From contig JAJXWV010000051.1 in NCBI GenBank assembly GCA_021781455.1, forward strand, positions 1 to 53,540: a stretch of 53,540 bases of DNA, written 5' to 3'. This DNA is from Acidobacteriota bacterium. GTDB lineage: Bacteria > Acidobacteriota > Thermoanaerobaculia > Gp7-AA8. A program made the position numbers and the translations under genes. The notes below the pieces were generated by a model. It saw only the letters and a list, made by a program, of their open reading frames with translations, was not told the origin of the DNA and made no database searches. Positions 47,835 through 53,540 of the stretch are shown here, piece after piece (positions within the stretch are counted from its first letter, which is position 1; each line of letters starts with the position of its first letter).

Positions 47835-48659
47835 TCACAGCAGCAGCCGGTAGACGTCGTTCTTCCTCATCCCGAACTTCTCGGCGATGACTTTCACGGC
47901 GTCGTTGCGGCGCATGCCGCTGGCGCGCAGCCGCTCAAATTCCGCGCGGACGGCATCGGGCGCGACTTCCTCGGCCACTCTCGCCGCTGCGGCAAAGACG
48001 ATCGTGATCTCGCCGCGGATCGCATCGCGCGTGCGAAGCTCCGCGAGCACGCTGCCGATGGTGCCGCTGAGAAACTCCTCGTGAATCTTGGTCATTTCGC
48101 GTGCGACCGTGACTTCGGCATCGCCGAGAATCGGGAGGGCATCCTCGAGCGAGGCGATGACCCGTTCGGGTGACTCGTAGACGATCGCCGTGTGCCCGCT
48201 TTCCGCGACGGTCCGATAGAACTCGCGTCGCTCGCCTTGGCGATGGGGCGCGAATCCGAAGAAGGTGAAGGGGAGAGGAGCGATTCCGCTGGCCACGAGA
48301 GCCAACGCTCCGGCGAACGGCCCCGGCAGAGGCTCGATCGTCAGTCCGCGCTGGCGTGCCAGGCGCACGATTCGGTACCCGGGATCGGACAGCAGCGGCA
48401 TGCCGGCGTCGCTGACCATGGCGATCGTCTCACCCGCGGCGATCCGCTCGATGAAGGACTCCGCCTTGGCATCTTCCGTATGCTCGTCGAAGCGCTCCGC
48501 GGGCGTTTCGATCTGAAAGTGGGTGAGGAGCGTGCGCGTGTGCCGCGTGTCCTCGCAGAGGATGACCGCGGCACTGCGAAGCGCTTCGATGGCGCGCGGC
48601 GACATGTCATCCAGATTGCCGATCGGCGTGGCCACGACGAGGAGCCGGCCCGCTCTCAT
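47835..48659 (-). CDS. rsmI: 16S rRNA (cytidine1402-2'-O)-methyltransferase
   Basis: A SAM-dependent methyltransferase of the tetrapyrrole-methylase fold, 274 aa. RsmI landmarks are all present: LLVVATPIGNLDDMSPRAIE, CEDTRHTRTLLTHF, AMVSDAGMPLLSDPGYRIVR, PLPGPFAGALALVASGI, FFGFAPHRQGERREF, VYESPERVIASL and AREMTKIHEEF. The C-terminal domain includes the MRRNDAVKVIAEKFG helix. The ATG of MRAGRLLVV overlaps the upstream methyltransferase stop by 4 nt, coupling two RNA-modification genes. Confidence 0.95.
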   Translation of the reverse strand: MRAGRLLVVATPIGNLDDMSPRAIEALRSAAVILCEDTRHTRTLLTHFQIETPAERFDEHTEDAKAESFIERIAAGETIAMVSDAGMPLLSDPGYRIVRLARQRGLTIEPLPGPFAGALALVASGIAPLPFTFFGFAPHRQGERREFYRTVAESGHTAIVYESPERVIASLEDALPILGDAEVTVAREMTKIHEEFLSGTIGSVLAELRTRDAIRGEITIVFAAAARVAEEVAPDAVRAEFERLRASGMRRNDAVKVIAEKFGMRKNDVYRLLL

Positions 48660-49405
48660 CGGATCCGGGCCCCGTAACTCTGCGCCAGAAGGACGGCCGC
48701 GGCCGTAGCGACGTTCAGCGATTCCATGCGCGGCGACATCGGAACGGCCACCGGCGTGGCCACAAGGCGGAGGCCGGCCGAGACTCCGGCGCCCTCGCTG
48801 CCGAACACGAGAATCGCGCCGCGTGCCGGCGGACGGGTCGAGGCAGCGCCCTGCTCCGCCATGAATAGCGGCAGCCCCGCGCGAACGAGCTCGGCCGTGG
48901 TCACTTCCACCACGGGCACCGTGAGGATCGCACCGGCGGAGGCGCGGATGGCCTTGGGGCCGAACGCGTCGGCACAGCCGGGAAGGAGGGCCACGCCCGC
49001 GGCGTCGAAGGCGGCCGCGAGGCGCACGATCGTCCCGACGTTGCCGGGATCCTGGACGCCGTCGAGTGCGACCACGATCGTGTCGCGGCGTGCCGCCATC
49101 TCGGCGAGCGCGCCGCGCGGGCGCTCGAACAGCGCGATCACGCCCTGCGAGGTCTTCGTCTCCGCGATCGCATCGAAGATCTCCGGCGTGAAGAGGAGGC
49201 ATTGCGGCGCGCGCGGTCCCCGGCTCGTCGTCGACAGCTCTTCCGGCCGGCCGGCTCGCTCGATCACCGCGATCGGCGACCATCCGCTGGCAATCGCGTC
49301 GGCCACCTGCTTCGGTCCTTCGATCACGATCTCCTGGCCGTGCTCGCGGATTGCTTCACGGATCCGCTTGAACCACGGATTCTGACGGCTGGTGATCGTT
49401 TTCAT
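48656..49405 (-). CDS. TrmH/SpoU-family RNA 2'-O-methyltransferase
   Basis: A SPOUT-class RNA methyltransferase, 249 aa. It has an N-terminal substrate-binding domain (MKTITSRQNPWFKRIREAI, about 1-95) and a knotted catalytic domain with motifs ALDGVQDPGNVGTIVRLAAA, VFGSEGAGVS and PMSPRMESLNVATAAAVLL. The pattern resembles RlmB/TsnR-type 23S rRNA methylases, but exact target base is not readable. It overlaps rsmI by 4 nt downstream and is divergent from the exchanger-like gene with 27 nt between the starts. Confidence 0.92.
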   Translation of the reverse strand: MKTITSRQNPWFKRIREAIREHGQEIVIEGPKQVADAIASGWSPIAVIERAGRPEELSTTSRGPRAPQCLLFTPEIFDAIAETKTSQGVIALFERPRGALAEMAARRDTIVVALDGVQDPGNVGTIVRLAAAFDAAGVALLPGCADAFGPKAIRASAGAILTVPVVEVTTAELVRAGLPLFMAEQGAASTRPPARGAILVFGSEGAGVSAGLRLVATPVAVPMSPRMESLNVATAAAVLLAQSYGARIR

Positions 49406-49432
49406 TAGAATGCCCGTTTTTCGGCGCTCGCG

Positions 49433-50572
49433 ATGATACTGAAAACGACGGCGGCATCCGCCTTCTGGACCTTTCCGGCCATTCTCTTCTCCGCCTTCGT
49501 CATCGCGTGGGGTGCGGAAGCTGCCCAATTCCTCATTTCCCAGGGCCTGGCGCTGGCCATCCTGGCCTGGATGCAGACCCTTCCCGAGTTCGCAGTGGAG
49601 GCGGTCATCGCCTGGGAAGCAGGTAAGGACGTCGCCAAGACGCACCTCGTCATCGCCAACTTCACCGGAAGCCTGCGCCTGCTCGTGGGCCTCGGCTGGC
49701 CGATGATCTACTTCGTGGCCGCCGCGTTCCGCCGCAAGCTCGGGCCCGTGAAGCTCGATCGTGAGCACTCGGTCGAGATCTTCGGCCTTCTGCTGCCGAT
49801 CCTCTACTTCACCTTCATCTGGTGGAAGGGGACGCTCACGCTCTGGGATGCGGTCCCGCTCGCGGCGTGCTACTTCGCCTACCTCTGGATCCTCTGGAAG
49901 ATCCCGCCGATGGAGGAGAGCGAAGAGTCGCTCGAGGACGTCGGCGTCGTGCCCCGGCGCGTCCTGGCCATGCCGCCGCGCACGCGCTCCATCGCCATCC
50001 TGTTGCTGTTCGTGGCCGGCGGGGCGCTGCTTTATCTCTCTACCCGCCCGTTCTTGAACTCGATGCTGGCCATGGCCGCCTCACTCGGCGTCTCCACGTT
50101 CGTTTTCGTGCAGTGGGTGGCACCCTTTCTGTCCGAGTTTCCGGAAAAGCTGAGCGCGTTCTACTGGGCGCGCAAAGTCAGCACGGCCAACGTGGCGCTG
50201 ATGAACATGGTCTCGTCGAACATCAACCAATGGAGCATCCTCTCGGCCATGATCCCGATCATCTTCGTGATCAGCGCCGGCGCGATCCGTCCGATCCAGT
50301 TCGATGCCTTTCAGCGGCACGAGATCATTCTCACGATCCTGCAGAGCTTCCTCGGGTTTCTCCTGCTGCTGAATCTCGAGCTCCATTTTCACGAAGCGCT
50401 GATCCTGTTTGTCTTCTGGTTCGTGCAGTTCGTCGTGCCCACGTGGCGCGAGGAAATGATCTTCGTCTACGCGGCCTGGTGCCTTTACGAAATCGTGCGG
50501 CTGCTCCTTCGGCGCGAGGTTCCGCCGGCATGGGTCGGCTTCCGCGAAACGCTCGCGCGCCGCTTTGCTTGA
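49433..50572 (+). CDS. CaCA-type (sodium/calcium exchanger-like) membrane protein
   Basis: A 379-aa protein with about ten helices in two inverted halves. Two alpha-repeat-like segments are visible: MQTLPEFAVEAVIAWEAGKD with IANFTGSLRLL in the first half, and FLSEFPEKLSAFYWARKVST with MNMVSSNINQWSIL in the second. They resemble the P-E and G-N/S-N motifs of Ca2+/cation antiporters, but the usual GTSLPE and GNVVGSNI forms are altered, so ion specificity is open. A short acidic loop (PPMEESEESLEDVG) joins the halves. It starts 27 nt from the divergent methyltransferase gene. Confidence 0.75.
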   Translation: MILKTTAASAFWTFPAILFSAFVIAWGAEAAQFLISQGLALAILAWMQTLPEFAVEAVIAWEAGKDVAKTHLVIANFTGSLRLLVGLGWPMIYFVAAAFRRKLGPVKLDREHSVEIFGLLLPILYFTFIWWKGTLTLWDAVPLAACYFAYLWILWKIPPMEESEESLEDVGVVPRRVLAMPPRTRSIAILLLFVAGGALLYLSTRPFLNSMLAMAASLGVSTFVFVQWVAPFLSEFPEKLSAFYWARKVSTANVALMNMVSSNINQWSILSAMIPIIFVISAGAIRPIQFDAFQRHEIILTILQSFLGFLLLLNLELHFHEALILFVFWFVQFVVPTWREEMIFVYAAWCLYEIVRLLLRREVPPAWVGFRETLARRFA

Positions 50573-50656
50573 TGATATGAAGCGCTCTTCAATTTCGTGG
50601 CGGAGCCCGGCCCCGTGACCAGGGTCTGTGCACCGCCGGTCCTCCGGAGCCGGGAT

Positions 50657-51862
50657 TTGACCTCGACCTCACGCCATGCCATCCGCTACGCCCGCCGAGT
50701 CAGCGATATCCAGGTGTCTCCGACTCTTGCCGTGCTCAATCGCGCTCAGGACCTCACGGCGAAGGGGATCGACGTGATCGACTTCGGCCCCGGCGAGCCC
50801 GATTTCCGGACGCCGAAGTCGATCGCCGAGGCGGGCAAGCGGGCCATCGACGAGGGACAGACGAGATACACGTCGGCGTTCGGTACCCTCGCCTTACGCG
50901 AGGCCATCGCGGAGCGGTACAACCGGCGTTACGGCATTCACCTGGGGCCGAAGAACATCATCGCCGGGACCGGTGGCAAACAGGAACTGTTCAATCTTGC
51001 CCTCGCGCTGATCGACGCCGGCGACGAGGTGATCATTCCGGCTCCGTACTGGGTCAGCTTTCCTGATCAGGTGTCATTCGCCGGCGGGAAGCCGGTATTC
51101 GCGCGCGTCGACCGCGCCAACGAGTTCAGGCCGAAGCTGACCGACATCGTCGCGGTCGCTTCGGAGAGAACGCGCGGCGTGATCCTGAACTCGCCCTGCA
51201 ACCCAACGGGCGCGGTGATCGAAGACGGCGAGCTCCGCCGCATCATCGAGTGGTGTGCCGCGCGCGGAGCCTTCCTGATCTTCGACGAGACCTACGAGTT
51301 CTTCGTCTACGACGGCCGCCATCACGCCTCGGCCATGCGATGGTTCGCCGAGTTTCCCGAAACAGTCATCGGCGTGAACTCGATGTCGAAGACCTTTGCC
51401 ATGACCGGTTGGAGGCTGGGATACGCGATCGCCCACGCGGAGATCGTGGCTGTGCTCGGCAAGATCCAGAGCCACTCCACGACCAACGCCAGCTCGATCT
51501 CGCAGGCGGCGGCGGTGGAAGCGTTCCACGGCCACGATGACGACGTGCAGCGGATGTACGAAGCCTACTGCGAGCGCAGAGCCTGGCTCGTTCCCGCCAT
51601 CAACGAGGTGGATGGTTTCGACTGCCCGAATCCGGACGGCGCGTTCTACATCTTCCCGAATGTGAGGGCGCTTTACGGGAACGGTGCCGTGCATGATTCG
51701 CAATCGTTTGCGAACTTCCTCCTCGACGAAGCGCGCGTGGCCGTCGTTCCAGGCGCCGCCTTCGGCGCCGACGACTACGTCCGTATCAGCTACGCCACGT
51801 CGATGGAGCGGATTCGCGAAGGCGTGGCGCGGATCGAAGCCGCAGTCCGCAAGCTGCGGTAG
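50657..51862 (+). CDS. Pyridoxal-phosphate aminotransferase, class I (aspartate aminotransferase-like)
   Basis: A PLP enzyme of about 401 aa, fold type I. Landmarks are DFGPGEPDFRTP, RYTSAFGTLALREAIAERY, PYWVSFPDQV, the NSPCNPTGAV loop, DETYEFFVYDG and the PLP lysine in SMSKTFAMTGWRLGY, with Arg in the terminal YVRISYATS. It matches the Ib aspartate/prephenate aminotransferase subgroup. Prephenate dehydratase is also in the window but 27 kb away. I favour a TTG start with GGAG 7 nt upstream; an in-frame GTG 60 nt earlier is the alternative. Confidence 0.9.
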   Translation: MTSTSRHAIRYARRVSDIQVSPTLAVLNRAQDLTAKGIDVIDFGPGEPDFRTPKSIAEAGKRAIDEGQTRYTSAFGTLALREAIAERYNRRYGIHLGPKNIIAGTGGKQELFNLALALIDAGDEVIIPAPYWVSFPDQVSFAGGKPVFARVDRANEFRPKLTDIVAVASERTRGVILNSPCNPTGAVIEDGELRRIIEWCAARGAFLIFDETYEFFVYDGRHHASAMRWFAEFPETVIGVNSMSKTFAMTGWRLGYAIAHAEIVAVLGKIQSHSTTNASSISQAAAVEAFHGHDDDVQRMYEAYCERRAWLVPAINEVDGFDCPNPDGAFYIFPNVRALYGNGAVHDSQSFANFLLDEARVAVVPGAAFGADDYVRISYATSMERIREGVARIEAAVRKLR

Positions 51863-51996
51863 CAGCAGCAACAGTCGCCGGGCTGGAAGCCGGCCACAGG
51901 CAGGCGACGCCCGCAGTCCGTCCGGTGGCCTCGGAATGACACTCGCCGCCCTCCGGTTTCGTGTCGCAGGTCCAACTCACCTCAGAAGGAGCATTT

Positions 51997-52962
51997 GTGA
52001 AGAAATCCAGCATGATCCTCTTTGCGCTTGCGCTCACCGCCGCCGTCGCGGTCGCGCAGGACAAGCCGGCCGCGCCGGCTGCAGCACCGGCGGCGAGCGC
52101 CCCCGATCCGGTCATCGTTTCGGTGGGGGACGTCACCATCCATCGGTCGGAATTCGAGAACGCCCTGAAGACCCTCCCGGCCGAGTACCAGTCGTATGCA
52201 GCCGGCCCCGGCAAAAAGCAGTTTGCCGAAGACTTCCTGCGCATGAAGCTTCTGGCCGCGCAGGGGTACAAAAACGGGCTGCAGAACGAGCCGGACGTCG
52301 TCGCGCAGCTGAGCCTGATGCGCGACAACCTCGTCGCCAACGCACAGCTGCAGAAGATCGACAAGGCGGTCAGTATCAGCGAAGACGATCTCAAAAAGGC
52401 GTACGAAGCGAACAAGAACGAGTACGAGCAAGTGCATGCCCGGCACATCCTGATCGCGTTCAAAGGCAGCCCTGCCGCGCAGCCCGGCAAGAAGGAGCTG
52501 ACCGAGGCCGAAGCGAAAGCGAAGGCTGAAGACATCCGGGCAAAGCTCGTCGCGGGCGCTGATTTCGCCGAAATGGCGAAGAAGGAATCCGATGACAGCG
52601 GATCGGGGATTCGCGGGGGCGACCTCGGAACGTTCGGCCGCGGGCAGATGGTCCCCGAGTTCGAGAAGGCCGCCTTCGAAGCGAAGGTCGGCGAGATCTC
52701 ACCGGTCATCCGCACGAAGTACGGCTTCCACATCATCAAGGTCGAAAGCCACGAGACCACGCCGTTCTCCGAGGCGCGCGCTTCCCTCGAGAAGAGCCTT
52801 CGCCAGAAGCAGGTGCAGGCCCAGCTCGACAAGCTGAAGGAAGGCGCGAAGTTCGACGAGGCCTACTTCGCCGCGCCGAAGCCGGCGACGCCGGCGCCCG
52901 CCGCCGAGCCGGTAAAGCCCGCCGCCAAGAGCGACGCCAAGAAGCCTTCCACGAAGAAATAG
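51997..52962 (+). CDS. Secreted parvulin-type peptidyl-prolyl isomerase (SurA/PrsA-like)
   Basis: A 321-aa periplasmic chaperone/PPIase. A signal peptide (about 1-21) and an Ala/Pro-rich linker lead to a helical SurA-N-like chaperone region (about 45-145). A parvulin domain (about 148-260) follows, with VHARHILIAFKG, GGDLGTFGRGQMVPEFEKAA and TKYGFHIIKVE. The tail is Ala/Pro/Lys-rich. The start is GTG, decided by the strong AGAAGGAG 5 nt upstream. It probably helps outer-membrane protein folding. A terminator follows. Confidence 0.92.
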   Translation: MKKSSMILFALALTAAVAVAQDKPAAPAAAPAASAPDPVIVSVGDVTIHRSEFENALKTLPAEYQSYAAGPGKKQFAEDFLRMKLLAAQGYKNGLQNEPDVVAQLSLMRDNLVANAQLQKIDKAVSISEDDLKKAYEANKNEYEQVHARHILIAFKGSPAAQPGKKELTEAEAKAKAEDIRAKLVAGADFAEMAKKESDDSGSGIRGGDLGTFGRGQMVPEFEKAAFEAKVGEISPVIRTKYGFHIIKVESHETTPFSEARASLEKSLRQKQVQAQLDKLKEGAKFDEAYFAAPKPATPAPAAEPVKPAAKSDAKKPSTKK

Positions 52963-52987
52963 GCGCTCCAATCCGCGCGGTCCATTC

Positions 52988-53023
52988 ACGAGCGCCGGCA
53001 ATTCTGCCGGCGCTCGTCTTTTC
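52988..53023 (+). terminator. Intrinsic terminator after the parvulin gene
   Basis: A perfect 13-bp stem (ACGAGCGCCGGCA / TGCCGGCGCTCGT) with an ATTC loop, followed by CTTTTCTC, 25 nt after the stop codon. Confidence 0.92.
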
Positions 53024-53083
53024 TCTGCGTTTCCGTCTCGCCGCGTTCCCGCCGCTCGCCGCTTTTTGGTATGGTTAGCGCGC

Positions 53084-53299
53084 ATGGAAATACCGTCGAA
53101 GGTTTCGGTCTTCAACCGCACGCTCGAGATCAAAGGGAAAACCGGCACGCTGATCGCCATCAACGAAAGCGGGTTCTACGAGGTGACGCTCGAAGTGCAG
53201 CAGCGCCTCCACACCGTCCTTTTTCCGGTCACGGAGACGGTGCTGATCTTCAACGAGGCGCTGCCGCCAGCCGCCGAGGAGCTCGAGATCGAACGGTGA
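53084..53299 (+). CDS. Small conserved-looking protein of unknown function
   Basis: A 71-aa soluble protein, MEIPSKVSVFNRTLEIKGKT..., with alternating hydrophobic residues suggesting a small beta barrel (TLIAINESGFYEVTLEVQQR, then LHTVLFPVTETVLIF) and an acidic tail. It stands alone between two strong terminators, which supports a real transcript. I do not recognise the family. ATG at MEIPSKV is preferred over a TTG 18 nt upstream. Confidence 0.7.
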   Translation: MEIPSKVSVFNRTLEIKGKTGTLIAINESGFYEVTLEVQQRLHTVLFPVTETVLIFNEALPPAAEELEIER

Positions 53300-53337
53300 G
53301 CGCGTCCACCTGATCGCGCCGGCCAGGCGCTGTAAAT

Positions 53338-53371
53338 CAAAAGGACGGCGGAAACGCCGTCCTTTTGCTGT
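53338..53371 (+). terminator. Intrinsic terminator after the small gene
   Basis: A perfect 13-bp stem (CAAAAGGACGGCG / CGCCGTCCTTTTG) with a GAAA loop. T-rich on the 3' side and A-rich on the 5' side, so it could act in both directions. Confidence 0.9.
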
Positions 53372-53422
53372 CCTCCCTCGCGAGGCTTCCAGGAAACGCC
53401 CAGTGTTTATGCAGGCTGTGGC

Positions 53423-53476
53423 GTTCGTGGCCCTTCTCCCCGCCGCAGCGGGGAGAAGGTGCCGAAGGCGGATGAG
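53423..53476. repeat. CTCCCCGC..GCGGGGAG repeat, second copy
   Basis: It shares about 45 unchanged nucleotides with the copy at 37198-37242, including the GAAGGTGCCGAAGGCGGATG tail. Confidence 0.82.
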
Positions 53477-53507
53477 ATACTCCGTTGAAAGTCAAGCAGG
53501 AAGTGCT

Positions 53508-53540
53508 ATGGAAACCTCGGAAATCGCAGACGACGCGATT
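53508..53540 (+). CDS. Start of a gene running off the window
   Basis: An ATG with AGGAA 5 nt upstream opens METSEIADDAI and continues to the edge. Only eleven codons are visible, so no family can be named. Confidence 0.45.
   Translation, partial: METSEIADDAI

Noticed and set aside
47835-49283. A fused 482-aa protein extending RsmI upstream through the methyltransferase gene
   Set aside because: The N-terminal 208 residues are out-of-frame translation of the TrmH-type gene. RsmI starts at its own ATG at 48659.

Overview
This is a GC-rich chromosomal window from a Gram-negative (diderm) bacterium. It encodes an RND/adaptor/TolC-type tripartite pump, a TonB-dependent receptor with an N-terminal carboxypeptidase-regulatory-like domain, several lipoproteins, and the ClpS/ClpA/Aat N-degron machinery. 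The big Oar-like receptor, the sulfatase-fold/TPR fusions and the abundant intergenic tandem-word repeats suggest an Acidobacteriota-like organism. That assignment is inference: the window has no rRNA. I see no prophage, integron, CRISPR array or transposase.

Layout. 1-9.9 kb: the tail of an unknown gene; an active L,D-transpeptidase and a paralogue without the catalytic Cys (minus); a ZnuC/ZnuB-like ABC pair (plus); a CzcCBA-type metal efflux operon (minus) led by a small secreted Cys/His protein. 9.9-14.3 kb: thioredoxin, a patch of gene remnants (RND adaptor, amidohydrolase, truncated Tat-signal gene), an M24 peptidase and an AidB-like acyl-CoA dehydrogenase. 14.4-23.2 kb: protein quality control (cold-shock protein, SlyD-like PPIase, the minus-strand set pepE-clpS-clpA-aat, tandem FKBP), then a UvrD-like helicase. 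23.3-33.4 kb: prephenate dehydratase, quinone oxidoreductase, DMT exporter, a lipoprotein hydrolase with lost catalytic residues, a membrane-anchored GcvH-like protein, two SDRs, an MFS exporter and a PAS-GGDEF-EAL protein. 33.5-42 kb: a TonB-dependent receptor and two adjacent sulfatase-fold/TPR proteins. 41.7-46.7 kb: a glycosyltransferase remnant, a cyanophycinase-like plus S9 hydrolase pair, another alpha/beta hydrolase, a thioesterase and a YHS-like lipoprotein. 46.7-53.5 kb: tRNA-Leu(CAG), pgsA, rsmI, a TrmH-type methyltransferase, a CaCA-type membrane protein, an aminotransferase, a parvulin PPIase and small genes.

The most striking non-genic signal is a set of intergenic arrays built to one plan: several tandem copies of a 7-mer (sometimes 8-10-mer), a short locus-specific spacer, then the same word tandemly repeated in reverse complement. 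One word family (GAGTGCT/GAGTACT/GAGTCCT) is at nine sites. At least seven other arrays use unrelated words (GCAGACC, ATTGAAA, TTCATCG, GGTTGCGC, CGAGGTCA, GTTCCTCGGG, CTCTGCC) with the same or similar architecture. Several arrays supply the start or stop codons of neighbouring genes. A second, larger palindromic repeat family with a conserved GCGGCGAAGAGTCTC core is also dispersed.

Many start codons were chosen downstream of the longest possible ORF, because the extra N-terminal residues are translations of these repeats. Families are assigned from motifs read by eye; no database search was possible.
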